From contig MSJH02000245.1 in the NCBI GenBank assembly GCA_001931875.2, positions 1 through 22,460 of the forward strand: a DNA stretch of 22,460 bases. The letters run 5' to 3'. The translations under genes were made by a program, and so were the position numbers. Each line of letters starts with the position of its first letter. Position 1 is the stretch's first letter. Below are positions 1 through 12,380 of this stretch, piece by piece. The DNA comes from Byssochlamys sp. IMV 00236 (taxonomy: Eukaryota > Ascomycota > Eurotiomycetes > Eurotiales > Thermoascaceae). Below the pieces are notes generated by a model. The model had not been told where the DNA came from. It saw nothing but the letters and a program-made list of their open reading frames with translations, and did not search any database.

Positions 1-142
1 GCTCCCATGGTTCTTTTAAGTAAAGGAAAAGCTGCTTGGAAAAACAACATGAATAAGCAAAAAAAAAAAGAGATTCTTCACTCCGCATGTGATATGCAAA
101 AGCTGAGTATTAACTAACAGGCACGGCATAAAAATGGGTACT

Positions 143-2593
143 TTAATGCTTTGGTTTTATTGCATGCAAGACTCTACCATAAAACGATGCAGTCCTCTTT
201 ACTTTGTTACTCTTTCTTGAGGGATATTTTGCTTCCTGCTTTTGGTCACGTAATGACATCCAAAACTCTTTTAAAGGCTGGTCAACTATGTGTGATATAT
301 TGGAGGTAACAGACACACTGTGGCGCCGTTGGTGGGTTGATGGCACATTCTTTTCACTCTCTGTTGGATAATGGCATATTAAGTACTGGTTTTCCAACTT
401 GAAATATTCCAAGATTTTCCTTGTTTTTTCTAATTCCTTTTCCAAGGCTTTATTCTTTTGAATAACATCAGTCCATTCTACTTCCTTTCTTTTCTTTTCC
501 TCCGCTAATTCATCCATTTCTGCTTTCATGACTAGTAGTCTGTCTACCAGCGCCATCTGCCCTTCATTGACCATATCGAATTTGGACTGTACGTGTTCGA
601 GCTCTTGTGAAAGTTTTTCGCACTGTTGCTCTAAATCTTTGGTGTGCGTCACTTCTCCAGAAAGACATGTACTTGCTTTTGATAGCACACTTGTCATATC
701 ATCAGTGTATGATTGAACATTTTCGGCAATTTTTAAGCTTTTTAAAGTCGACATGGAGTTTTCTCCTTCAAAACCTTGTTGTAGTGCTAAATCTGGCGAG
801 ATCCTGTTACTGCTATCTATCTTTTCTAAACAGTATCTACGCTCAAGTTCTAAAATAGTCAACTTTAGCGCATCCCGTTCGCATTCTAAATCTTCTTTAT
901 CATATCTCATTTCCTGTAGTTCATCCAGCGCCTTTTGATGATCTTTTCGTAAATGTTCTATTTCAAGCTGAAGATTGCTACCAAGATAAGGAGTGGTCAA
1001 ACTTTGAGGTGTTGATGGTAGAGATTGGTTATGTATTGAGCTACAGCTGCAAAAAGAACTAATGCTCAATCTTCTTTGAATCGACGACGCTTCCTCCGCG
1101 ACAAACAATGGTGTGGTCGTATCCTTGGCAGAAACAGAGGACCATCGTTTTCTCAATGGAGGCTTGGAAGGTTGTATTTTAGCAGGATACATCGTAGACG
1201 AGCGTTTCAACTCTTGACGTGTCTTTTTCTTTCGCTTCCAAAACATTCCTAACCGACCCGTTGCTCTGTTTAGCTTTCGATGCTGTTCTCCTTCATCTGC
1301 AGCGTATTGAGCATGGAGTGCGTCTAGCTTTTCTTTAGTAATAATGTGGGAAAGTGAAACGGCATCCCGGATGACATTTCCGTAATTTTCAGCATAGGGT
1401 AAACACAGCTTTCGTGAGGTAACAAAATCCAATATATCTTCAAATTCTTCTAATTTTGATATAATGTGATCTGCAGACCTTTTGAGCATGGCGATCGCTA
1501 TACGCATAATGGTCTCTGCTGCTCCTTCTGCGAATATGATGTCATAGATTCGATTGACAAGCCCCATAGGAAGCGCATAAGCAAACAAAGTCAAGAACCA
1601 CTGTGATGCGTACATGGCTGCGTGAATTCCATGTTGCATAAAATGACATGATAAATCTGGAAGTATCTCATGAAGGAGTTTTGAAAATTGATAAAGACGT
1701 AACTGGAGTCCTTCCATATGAAGAGTAAACATGGATCTCATCTCATACGTTTCCATTAATCTAACGAAGACACAAAATGATGGTACTTCAGGCATCTGCT
1801 TCAATAATGAGTCAATCTATTAAGGATAGTAGCTTATACTTACATTCATCAAGAGTGGACCAACAAGAAAGGCTAATCCTTGACAGTACCCGACTTCAGT
1901 ATCATAAAGACTGTATGCTTCAAGTATTCGTTTCATGGCAGTTTGTCCGCTCCCGTTTTCTTGCTTAAACATGTCAATTCGAGGAAACGTTCTTGCCAGG
2001 TCACGTTGAATTATCCTCTCGTGTGGTGATCTCTCTTGGCATAGCTGACCATAAACAGTTTCCAAATGTAATGACGCGGATTTCGACATGGCTTGCCAAA
2101 TCAAGCCTCTTACACGCGCAGGAATTCCTGAACGTAACTTGAGAGATAATAGGTGTGGTAGTCTCAGCGCCACTTGATCCGAATCCTGAATGACGGCTTC
2201 CCAAAACCCCCAATCGATTTCTTCTTCCTCGTTAAGTGATACGATGTTGTCCTTGACTAGCCGCTGTAGTGTGCTAAAGTGAGCCCTAAGTTCATTGGAA
2301 TGAATAAAGATCGATTTTGGATCTTTTTCTAGTAGCGCGTTTTGTCGCTCTATCTGTGCCAAGATAAACGCTGTTGACTCCTGCAGATAGAGAAAAACGT
2401 GTGAATTAAAAAATATATAGCCAAGTAAACAAATTACCTGTGGCGGTAAACGTGCGTTTTCTTCTTGGAGTCTGTCGAATAGTCTGTTATCATGTGTGTC
2501 GTCTTTATTAAGCCTGTTTGGTAGCAGGAAGTCGGGTTCGGTATTTGAAAATGTATGTGCGGCTGGTGCTATATGTGATGCAAGTGTTGACAT
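143..2593 (-). CDS. TBC-domain Rab GTPase-activating protein with C-terminal coiled coil
   Basis: Three exons, read on the minus strand: 2593-2438, 2380-1844 and 1798-143 (introns 2381-2437 and 1799-1843, both GT...AG). They join in frame to 782 aa. The TBC domain begins at GIPARVRGLIW (about residue 137). The two catalytic fingers of RabGAPs are visible: IIQRDLARTFP with the arginine finger at R182, and YCQG with the glutamine finger at Q219. The TBC fold continues into exon 3 to about residue 400. A basic/serine-rich linker follows, then a long Glu/Lys/Leu-rich coiled coil (about 490-710). TBC plus coiled coil recalls the Gyp5/EVI5 group, which stimulate GTP hydrolysis by exocytic or recycling Rabs; that assignment is inferred. 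Both finger residues are present, so it is probably active. The first intron is 57 nt with no in-frame stop, so retention would add 19 residues. Confidence 0.88.
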
Positions 2594-3110
2594 CTAAACA
2601 AGGGTGAAAAAGAAAAAGAAAACAAGTGCAAAAAAGGATAGAAAGAAAAGAGGAAAGAGGAAAGTTGAAAGAAAAAAAGGGGGAATAGACCATGACTACT
2701 CAGAAATGCAAGGGGTTTGCTAGTTTTACAAAGAAACAAATATAAAAACAACAAATGACAGGGTGAGAAAAAGGAGGTAAAGACGTTCCAGTAGTATATA
2801 CTTTTTTTTTGATAAGAATGCAAAAAGCTACATTAATGTATAAAAATGAATTACAGAGTATGAATGATTAAGAAAGGGATTAAATAGATGTTTTCTATTT
2901 TGTTAGGGCTGTGAGTTTGTTATCATAGTAATATGCATAAGCATGCTTTTAACTGAGATAACCGTAAGAAATACAAATTTCACTGAAGCTACTTGGTTAA
3001 TCACATTGATAAAATGCTTTTGTATGTTCATATGCGTATGTTTATTTGATATTGGGTAAATGCAATATAGCAGAGAAAGAGAGAGATGAAATATACAGTG
3101 TAGGCAAGAG
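2594..3110. promoter_or_regulatory. Spacer: Rab-GAP promoter/leader and glutamine synthetase 3' flank
   Basis: 517 bp between two tandem minus-strand genes. Bases 2598-2690 are almost pure purine on the plus strand, so the Rab-GAP leader is CT-rich, like the leaders of several other genes here. The rest is AT-rich and should contain the glutamine synthetase 3' UTR. I see no further coding frame or RNA gene. Confidence 0.5.
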
Positions 3111-4233
3111 TTAAGCGTCGGGTAAGAAAGTTGATTCAACAATGATGCTCGTAACTCTATAAGGATCAATATTGGAGGCAGGGCGACGATCTTCCAAATA
3201 GCCTTTGCCTTCAATACCGACATGACGAGGAATACGAATAGAAGCACCACGATTAGCGACACCGTAACTGAACTGATCGATGTGTCCAGTTTCATGTCTA
3301 CCAGTCAGACGTTGATCATTATCTTCACCGTAAACGGCAATATGTTCAGCGTGACGTAATCCCATCTTCTTGATAGCCTTTTCAATGGCAGCAATACCAC
3401 CCTCTTGACGCATTTCTTCAGTAGAAAAGTTTGTGTGACAACCAGCGCCGTTCCAATCACCCTTGATAGGCTTAGGATGAATAGAGACAATGATACCAAA
3501 GTCTTCTGAAACACGTTCCAAGATATAACGAGAAATCCAAAGATGATCTCCCATACCAATACCTTCACATGGACCTACTTGAAATTCAAATTGACCTGGA
3601 GCCACTTCAGCATTGACACCTGAAATGTTGACACCTGCATACAAGCAAGCGCGATAGTGAGCCTCCACAATGTCTCGACCGAAGATCTTTCCTGCACCAA
3701 CACCGCAGTAATATTTGCCCTGCGTATCATATATCAGTATATATTGATACTTCTTGTTTGTTTTTATTTACCTGTGGCTCAGGAAATCCGTGCATCGGCC
3801 AACCATAAGGTTTTCCTGTAGCAGGGTCGAATAGCATGTATTCTTGTTCAATACCAAACCAAGGCTTGGCATCAGCATGGGCCGCCATGATTTTCTTGCA
3901 AGCGTGACGGTAGTTGGTAGCATGAGGCGTACCATCGTTATTAAAGGTCTCACAAAGGACAATCTTATTATTGCCACGACGGAAAGGATCAGCAAACAAG
4001 GCCACGGGTTGAATCAGGATATCAGAGTCATGACCTTCGGCTTGGCCAGTAGAAGAGCCATCAAAGTTCCATTCTGGTAATTCACTAGCAGACGTAGGGA
4101 CGAAATCAACCGTCCTTGTCTTGCTTCTTAAGCCATTTTTGGCGTCAATCCAAACGTATTCTACTTGAACTTTTTCGCCTTGAGGGAGAGAGAGGTATTT
4201 TTGGAGAAGAGTGGTATTTGAAACAACAGCCAT
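3111..4233 (-). CDS. gln1: Glutamine synthetase, type II (eukaryotic, cytosolic)
   Basis: Two exons on the minus strand, 4233-3772 and 3719-3111, separated by a 52-nt intron (3720-3771). They give 356 aa, the normal length for fungal GSII. The enzyme makes glutamine from glutamate, ammonia and ATP and is the main ammonia-assimilation step. Visible signatures are the beta-grasp motif [16 protein letters not shown] (residues 56-71), [10 protein letters not shown] with metal-binding glutamates (E129, E131), the [14 protein letters not shown] segment, the ATP-binding [11 protein letters not shown] motif, and [10 protein letters not shown] near the active-site arginines. No catalytic segment is missing. 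There is no N-terminal targeting peptide; the protein starts [14 protein letters not shown], so cytosolic location is expected. A TATA box lies 44-51 bp upstream of the ATG, and several GATA-factor-like motifs lie further upstream. Confidence 0.97.
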
Positions 4234-4510
4234 AATGTAATGCTATAATGGAAAGAAAGCAAGTCGTTGCGTTTCCTTTATATACAAAATTAAGATCATG
4301 TGGTTTTTATCAGTTGAGGGATGATGGAAATCTATTTATCTCAACCAAAACAAGTAAAAATACCTTTATCTTTTGTAACCATATCCAGAGAATCCACTTT
4401 ACCTATCTTGGGTTAGAATTTTAACCAATCTTGTCATGGCCCTGGATCTGCTGTATTTAAGAAAATCTCCTAAACTACAGTCTATTTATAAAGCAAACTA
4501 AAATGCTAAA

Positions 4511-4544
4511 ATATACGTGTATATATGTGTATATATATATATAC
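4511..4544. repeat. AT/GT microsatellite
   Basis: Alternating purine-pyrimidine tract made of TA and TG dinucleotides, upstream of glutamine synthetase and downstream of fab1. Confidence 0.7.
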
Positions 4545-4553
4545 AAAAACACG

Positions 4554-4578
4554 GTTACTATGGTTTTACCATAGCAAC
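4554..4578. other. Short hairpin / paired X-box-like half-sites
   Basis: GTTACTATGGT, a TTT loop, then ACCATAGCAAC: an 11-bp inverted repeat with one mismatch. Each arm resembles half of an RFX/Crt1 X-box (GTTRCYATGG). It could equally be a transcript hairpin in the fab1 3' region. Function unknown. Confidence 0.4.
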
Positions 4579-4725
4579 TATCACTAGGGCTGTGGCATAG
4601 TTTGTATATGCGTGTGTAACAGATTGAGCAGTTAATCTTATCTTTACTCTTATCACTGATGTTTATTTATATAGGTACAAGGTTCGTGAGAAAGCTTATT
4701 TCTTTTTCTCTTATTGTCAAGTGGA

Positions 4726-7700
4726 TTAATTATGTAAAAGAGTCCAAAAATCGGGTATCATCACAAAGTAAAGATCAATAGCTGATCGAAATCGACGTCG
4801 ATACATTTTTGGGGATATAATAGTTGGATCCCTTTTGACACCACCCAACATACCTGATTCTTTTACCCAGCTCTCAAGTTTCTTATCCCAGGTATACGTT
4901 CGAAAAAAGTCTATATAGAGAGAGAGTTATGGTATATGAAGGCTTAGCAAGGAACATATATATCATTACCAACTATGCCAACTACAATCTCATTTTTCTC
5001 GTCATCAAATCCAACCAACAGTGAATAATCCATCACATCAATTTGAACCAGGAATTGTGTATCATTATATAATGAATCACTTAGGTTATTCTTGGTATCT
5101 ACCCTCATATAAAGTGGTGTTTTGCTAATCACTAAAAGAAACCCCCATCAGTCGAATACACAATCAGTTGAATTCATACTTACTCTCTACCAAGTTTTCA
5201 TCCAAGAAGACTTCAATATCCTTTCCTGTCTTTGCTGCATATCTATTCCTTAAAGACCCCTTTAGATCATATGCCTATACAACCATTAGTCCCATTACAG
5301 ATAAGTAGGGCGTTGAACCAACCATTTTGACAGTATGCTCATAAAATAAATTCTCCATAACAAGGATATCCATCTTCATAGATTTACCGCTTACATTGTT
5401 ATAAAAACCAATGCGATATAAACCAAATATTTTACATAAAACTGTTGGTATCTATTATAAGTGTGAGTAAATTGTTGGAGGAATCTGTAAGGTTTCATAT
5501 TTACTCCTTTATCAAACACCTCATTAAACATGTACATAAAATACTTGTTGGCTGATCCGACAAATGCATCCATTTCAAACTTGGATATTTGCTTGATTAA
5601 AAACCTTTCATCTATAAGGGAAATTAACATAAGCAACAGAATACATGAGTGTATACTATCAACCTTTTGTCTTTAGGAAGGTTGATCCCGATTTGCCTCC
5701 TGCTGTATTCCAGACATTACATCGGGCAAGCGATGATATAAATGTTTCTCCACATCCACACATTTTTCTAAACATATCAAATTGCTCCGCATAGTATATT
5801 TTACATGTAAAACTTGTTGATCCTCCCTTAAAAGCTAAAGATATGTTAATACAAACCATCAACAATTAAAAACAACGCATATTACAGAATCTCCATGGCC
5901 TTTCAGCTTCACCGGTTTCAGGAAACATATCTGAATAAAATAGCTTGTCATCTGTCGGTGCATCAGATACGACACTGGATATAGACGCACTCTCCTGTCG
6001 ATTATTTACTACTTTGGACATTCGTAATGCCTGTCTCTTTTCTAATTTCTCTCGATAAAAAGTACTTGCAAGCATGTATGATATGATACTACTTGGTTCG
6101 TCTTCTCTTACGAGAATGTTAGAATCGGCAAAGATATGTTCCGTAGGGGAGCTAATCATTCACGTGAGCACAATCACACACACACACAACAACAACGTTT
6201 ATACTTACAATGGATACTCTAACGGGAGTAAATTGCTTATACTCTTTTCAGCAAGTACATACGTAATAGCTTTCATGATTGAATTTTTTCCGCTACCATT
6301 GGTGGACCAGTCAAGATCAGTAGGCGTGACTCCATGATCTACAAAGAGTTAACAATTAAACATCATCTGCACTTAATCATACCTAAATCGAGAAGCACAG
6401 CAGTCTTTGATTGATTGTCCTTTTTATCTCCTGCATATAGACCAGTCTCGACACTTAGGAAGGGTAAAGTATTATTTGACATCTGTAACTGATGCTCCTT
6501 ATTGAACTGCTGAAGTTCTAGAATACTTGGTACTGTGTCTCTTCCTAAACATTCATCATATTCATCCATGTGTACCAGCGAGAATGTTGTATGTTGAAAT
6601 GGTAAGCGCTCATCTGAATTATAGTCATATTCTTCTTCGTCATCATCGTCGTCATCATCTGATACTCCAAACTTGCCTTCGTCCGATGATGACAGAGAGT
6701 CATCATCATGCGCAATCTCCTTGATTTTGGTATATACCTCTAAAGACGCCTTGCTTGGTAATCTTTCTCTTAAATCTCTACCATTCGCTAGTTTTCTTCG
6801 TGATATGGGAATAGGTAAATGTGAAGGCTGGTGGTATGTTACTCTGCTTGGGGATTTTTGATGAAGCAGAGGTGTAGCAACGGGTATACGCCCTCTTATC
6901 GGCAGCTTGCTACTGCTACCCTGTTCAGTCACTGTCCTAGAGTAAGGCCTTGTAGTCTCTTGAGTCATACGTGAATGATGTTTATCATCAGGAGGAATAA
7001 ACCCAAATCGGTATCCATATCTCGTCGCTGGTATGCCTTGAGACTTTCTTGAAGCGTAATATCCACGATAGGGTTTTGCTGCTTGATCTGTATGACTAGC
7101 TAATGCAGGGCCAGATGATGTCATGTAGCTGGTGCTTGTTTCATAAAATGATCGGCGATTAGCTACCTTATCGGTTGTTTCAAGTGCCTTGTGATGTGAC
7201 AATGTTCGCTTATGACGTGGAGTAACTCCAGATGATGGCGAGCTCTTGGATCTACAAACGGTTGGTTCAGGTAGTAACCCCGTCAGTCGCTGATAGGCCG
7301 TTGGTGCCACATGACGAGCAAAAGCTGACTGTATATCCTGCCTTTCACTTGGCGTATAGAGAATTGCCTCATCTTGAATCATGACAGTTGGTGTAGGTTG
7401 TGGCGAAGGTGTATGTGCGTCTTCATAGATCATGGATTTTTCTAAAAATTTCTGTCGCTGCTGCTTGTCGACTGAGGAACTAAGAGCAGTAGCCAATAGC
7501 CCGGCCTTTGATGGCGTATCCTTCATCAATTCCAATGACAATCTTCTAGCTACGCTCGGGTCCAGTGTTTCTTCAGTGGCCGATCGGCTCAATGGTACGC
7601 TCCTGCTGTTTTCTGCAGAGCTGCCTAGAAAGGCACTCGATGATGTATTGACATCTGCAGCATCTTGCAAAAACTTTTGATCAAATTGCTGAACCTCGTC

Positions 7701-10700
7701 AAGCCAAGGGAAAGATTGAGTTGGCGATTCTCCCAAGCTAGGTTGATCCTTTAATTCTGTTTCTGGATGCTCAGTATCTTCTTGTTCTTCTAATGTAACA
7801 TCCAATAGTGGCAAGTCTGCTGCCTCTACAGCGCGCTTTGTTCGAAGGTTAAGGTTGGATACAACGGGTGTGGGTGTGCTACTGTAAAGGAGACTCTCTG
7901 CGGGAAACATCCTTCGCAAATGGCTTGTTGTCAACCTTCGAAGCTCTCGTTCAGGCCGTATAAATCGTCTAGCAAAGTCAATGTACTTGAGATCCCAAGT
8001 AACAGCATGATTTTGCAGTTCGGCTAGCACGTTATTCAACTGTAGTGTATCCGTAGGAGAACTTGTTGCATATTCTGATTGGAGTTTCTGAAGTAAACTC
8101 TTTTTGTTCTTCATTGCTTCCTGTGACATTTCTTGCAAGTATTCTTTACATGTTTCCACCATATTAGGCTGAACAATATCGTACGAAAATGCCTTGTTTC
8201 GCTCAATAATAGAATCGAAAAAGCGAGCAATCTTTATACGTGTTGATTCCAATGCTTCATCCTTGAGGGCCATTTGCTTTTTGGAGCTGAAGCAAGTATG
8301 AAGAGGTGGCGGGATCACCTCAACGACCTTGACCATTGCATGTGTAAAGTTGACAGTATAGTTTTGGATGCGAAACGAGAGTGTATGGTCCCGATAAAGC
8401 CCATGTGGGCATCCCTCATCTTCTTGTTCTCCGTCTTCGTAAAGTGGAATAGAGGAGGACTGATAAAGTAGTAATTCTAAAAACTTTCCAAACGAGTATC
8501 GCTGTAGCAATTCAGACATAGGTTTCCAACCGTGCGTTATTTTGCATAGGTTGCAGTGGGTGGAAATAAAGATAGGGATCTTCTTTAGATACTCATCTTT
8601 ACCAATCTCGAGTCTTTCTTCTACCATTTGTTCATCATCTACTTCATGAAATACTTGTACTTTGATTTGAGCATTACCATGTGAGAATGTCACGTCATGA
8701 AACATGAGCGGTGATCCACATATTTTAGAAGTACAAGGTTTATATGCCTCCTTGGCAGCGTTCAGAATATACTGTCCTAAGGTGTAATCACAGGCAGGGT
8801 CATAATAATGGTATGGCTCTGCCACTATCTTTTGACAAGGAATCGTATGGTCGTCCATGGGGTATATAGTGCGATGAACAAGTATTTCTTGATGATCCAC
8901 CGGTGATAGGAAGGAACTTACATCCCGGATATATTTCTTAAAGTTGTACCAATTCTGGATATGCAAATCTTGATAGTGTCGATACTCAACGTCGTTCTCT
9001 AATTGAGCTTCATACGCCTTGAAATAATCCATCATTTGGTTCAAATCACGAGGAATTGGTGGTGGAACAAACTTGCTGGAATCTTGTTGCTGTTCTGGAA
9101 TATCTCCCTCAAATACCGTTCCAGTGATGGTGGGCCCTAGTCTTTCTCGAATGACACCAATCAGTTTTTTCTGTGAGTCTCGTAGTTTCATCAGGATATG
9201 AGGAACAGGTAATGTGACGCCAGGAGAAATAGAGAGTACTGTATTTTGATATTGATTTAAAACTGTATTGATGGCTGTCAAGCAAATATCATCATCTTCA
9301 ACAATAATTGGCTCTTGTTGATAAAACTGCCCTTTCTTCTTTGTTGTTACTACATCCGCTGCTGCTGTACTTACAGTTATATGTGATTCAGCTACGGATA
9401 ATGCAGATATGCTTTGGGAGTCGACAGGTCGAATATCCGTGAGGGATCTCTCAGCAAATGAGGCCATTTTCTTGACGACCCTCTCTTCTTCTGTCTTTTC
9501 TTCTTCTTGTTGTTGTTCTTCTTCCTCATAATAAATACGATACCATTTCCTGAGTTCAATAAATTCCTTGCGCAGCTGTGCCTCGATAGTGAGATTATTG
9601 ACCACTTGCACCATAAACTTCATGATTGTTTTAATCACCGTCAGAACCTTATGTTCGCCTCCTCGTAATATAATGGTTGCACCCCTATCTTTCGGGCACT
9701 CGTGAAAGAGTAAGAACGTTTTACGGCGACTGGGAAGGTATTCATGCATAATGGTCATTGTCTCAAAAAGCTTGCATTTCCCTTGAGTCACTGATCTCGT
9801 ATTCCACAAATCATTTTTATAATTGAATATGGCTGCATCAGCACATCGAGCAATAGCATCGAGCTTCTGTCTTTTGACCTTGTAGACGACTACGATATTA
9901 GCCTTGTTCAACAAGTCAATGACAGTACGAGGAGCATGACTGGCAATCAGCACGATAGACGGTTTTAGACCGATGATCTGGTCTACCAGGGCATTCATAT
10001 GATCACGCTCCCAAGCCAATAAACGATCTAGTTTAAGATACTCATGTCGGTTCACTTCACCGCTGAATCCGTCTAGATCAAAATTCAAAATCAAGATGCG
10101 TGGGTTCTCAATCTTTCGGACCATATGCTTGTGCGCTACGTTCTTTGATAGAACCACACCACTCACAGAGAAGCTGTCCTTTGGTGTCCCACCAGGAACT
10201 CGTTTTATTTTGACATAATGGTTCATGTCAAATGTATCTCGGATCCTTATCTGCGGTTGTACTTCGTCAGCAATTTTGAGTAGTAATTTCATCATGATCT
10301 CTTCCCACGGACCAGGGTTCTTGATCAATCCCTCCGTCTCAACTTCCAGAAAGTGCCGAATCATGTTGCGCATCAAATGTAAAAACGATTCATCCCACTG
10401 TTGATGCGTCTGTGTACAAGAAGCGATCTGTGTCCTTAATTGCTCCACATCTGGAGTAGCACTACGTGGGCTGTTCGTATCCGTACAGGTAATGTTGCTA
10501 GTATCTAGCTGAGAGGAAGTGGATGCTTCCATAGTTGCCTTTGTGATGGGTATATTTCTCATAAGGCTCTTTGTCCTTACTCTACTATGTCGAATAGTCG
10601 AAGATGAATTATTAGTCGAAATGGTAATCACATTATTGTTGCTTCCATTGCCTGTTCCATCCGTCAAGCTCAATCTTCTCCTCATGGCGCGTTCAGGTCT

Positions 10701-12056
10701 CATCAACCATGGCTGTGTTTTCCCTGTTGTCGTTGTCGTTGTGCTTGTGCTTAGAAGCGGAGTTGGAGAGCCAATGTCAAACGTTGTTGCATAATCTTCA
10801 AAAAAGATATTGTTGAAAATCCCCGAACTTGGCCGCTCATTCGTACCCGTGTTGTTGCTACTGGCAGCAGCGCCTCCCAAGAAATTCAAAAGGTTCCTAG
10901 GACTCTTATCCCACCTTCTTGCATCTTCATCTTCTTCATAATACTCATTTTGAAGAACAGGCGTTCCTAAAGGATTTTCATTAGCCAAGTAGGAATGACG
11001 ACGGAATGGCATAGGTGATGATGAAGCGAGTTGACGCGATTCTAACACGGCTAAGCTACTTTCGACAGCTAAAGAGTTCATGGTGCTTGTTCGTGATCGA
11101 GGTGTGGTCCTCAGGAAAGTAGATGTTAATAGCTTTTTGATACCAATCTCAGCATCACTAGTAGTATGATGTGAAGATGTGGATAAAGAAAAATGAAGAT
11201 CCAGATTGGGACGTTGTATTTCTAAGCTATTTGTTCTTCTTTCAAATTCCTCGTCACTGTCCTGAACAGACTGCTGCAATGTTTCAGAATCACCCGAATG
11301 TGTCTCATGAATGGATATTAAATCATCTGGAAGACGATCTTCAAATTTGATATAACAGTCGTTACAGACACGTAATAAAGTATGGCTTGTGTGGATTGTG
11401 TTGTTGAGACACTTTGAACAAAATATTCTTCCTACAAATAAGGATGAGTTTCATCTTTTACAGACTTGAGAGGCTTAAAAAAAAAGCATACCACATGTAC
11501 GGCAATGATGCTTTCTTCGAAACAGATTAAAGGGCGCATTACAGTCTGTACATTCTCGACACTGTTCGTCAGGCATCCAAAAATCCTTGTTGCCACTGTC
11601 TGCCTCACCGCCTCGTAATCGATTGAGCATCCTACTGAGTGAGTTTGTGTTGGATACAGAAAAATTGGTCATTACTGATTGAGTGTCACTATCACAGGAT
11701 GATGTCTTTGTTAAAGGTATTATCATCATGGATGAGCCTTCTGGTTTGATAGTTGTTGAACTTGATTCATGAAGAGATTTGATTGATAGATTCACTTCTT
11801 TTGTTGGTGTAGGATTGATGGTTCTTATGGTCGGATATCTTTCTTTACTGGCTATTATTAGGCTATTCTCTTGCTCTATGCTCTCTAATATCTCGGTGGG
11901 TATTGGTACGGGTTGTTGGTGTTGTGGGCCGGATACAGCAGTTTTAAACTTGGAAAATATTTTTGAGATAAGGCCTTCCTCGTCTCCTTCTGCAATGATG
12001 TTAAAACTTGTTAATGAGCCAGGATCTTCATAATCTGGCTGATGTGCCTTTTCCAT
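4726..12056 (-). CDS. fab1: 1-phosphatidylinositol-3-phosphate 5-kinase (Fab1/PIKfyve)
   Basis: Ten exons (minus strand): 12056-11492, 11431-6383, 6338-6209, 6151-5886, 5834-5664, 5611-5505, 5451-5323, 5274-5184, 5131-4970 and 4910-4726. Spliced length is 6855 nt, giving 2284 aa, close to yeast Fab1. It phosphorylates PI3P to PI(3,5)P2 on endosome/vacuole membranes. Domains in order: a FYVE zinc finger (about 159-210, with [14 protein letters not shown] spanning intron 1); a CCT/chaperonin-like domain (about 600-830, with [11 protein letters not shown]); a Cys/His-rich region (about 1035-1150); a long low-complexity part with Glu and Asp runs; and the PIPK kinase (about 1920-2284). In the kinase, [12 protein letters not shown] carries the catalytic lysine, MDYSLLVG the catalytic aspartate, and [14 protein letters not shown] the metal-binding aspartate. 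The domain ends in SPKMYRRRF. The 3' half of the kinase is split by eight 44-59-nt introns, so uninterrupted frames miss about 400 residues. Intron 6152-6208 contains a GT repeat. Confidence 0.95.
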
Positions 12057-12380
12057 TCAACAAAATAAAAAGAGATAAAGTGGAAAATGAAAAAAGGAAG
12101 GAGACAATCAAAATGTATAGCCACTTGTACAACAGTTGAACTCTAACTCTAACTTCTTCTCTTTGTTTCTCTCTCTCTCTCTCTCTGTTATCTTTCAAGG
12201 CAATAAGCATAAGAATTCATATGTATCAATGACCCTCTTTTAAAAAGAGATAAACCTTGGCGCGCTTTAGACTATTTCTTACATGTTTTACACAAAGGGG
12301 AAAAAAAAAATAATAATAAAAAAATATAAAGTTATTTTTCTTTTCTTTTTTTCTTTTTACTAATCTTCTTGTATTATAAA
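12057..12380. promoter_or_regulatory. Divergent promoter between fab1 and the cytochrome b5-like gene
   Basis: 324 bp between two oppositely directed start codons. It contains a TC dinucleotide run (12168-12186), giving the fab1 leader a GA repeat, and A- and T-rich tracts at 12300-12360. TATAAAA immediately precedes the cytochrome b5-like ATG, too close to act as its TATA box. No other gene seen. Confidence 0.5.
12168..12186. repeat. TC dinucleotide microsatellite
   Basis: Uninterrupted TC run of about nine units in the fab1 upstream/leader region. Confidence 0.8.

Larger units (their letters stand above)
4234..4725 (-). promoter_or_regulatory. Glutamine synthetase promoter region with TATA box and GATA-like motifs
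   Basis: 492 bp between the fab1 stop and the glutamine synthetase start. On the minus strand a TATATAAA box lies at 4277-4284. WGATAR-type cores (written as TATC on the plus strand) occur near 4336-4341, 4366-4371, 4403-4408, 4638-4643 and 4650-4655. Such motifs are bound by AreA/Nit2-type GATA factors that control nitrogen genes in fungi. The number is only modestly above what AT-rich DNA gives by chance, so the regulatory meaning is inferred. The region must also hold the fab1 3' UTR. Confidence 0.5.

Noticed and set aside
4944..5132. fab1 ending at the first in-frame stop at 4944
   Set aside because: That stop lies in a 59-nt intron (4911-4969); splicing restores the conserved [14 protein letters not shown] and C-terminal kinase residues, ending at 4726.
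10519..10794. Antisense open frames across fab1, for example this one and others at 7432-7680 and 6527-6724
   Set aside because: They lie opposite strongly supported coding exons and show no family motif, so they are frame shadows.
12374..12380. TATAAAA directly before the cytochrome b5-like ATG as its TATA box
   Set aside because: It abuts the start codon, leaving no room for a leader; treated as AT-rich chance.
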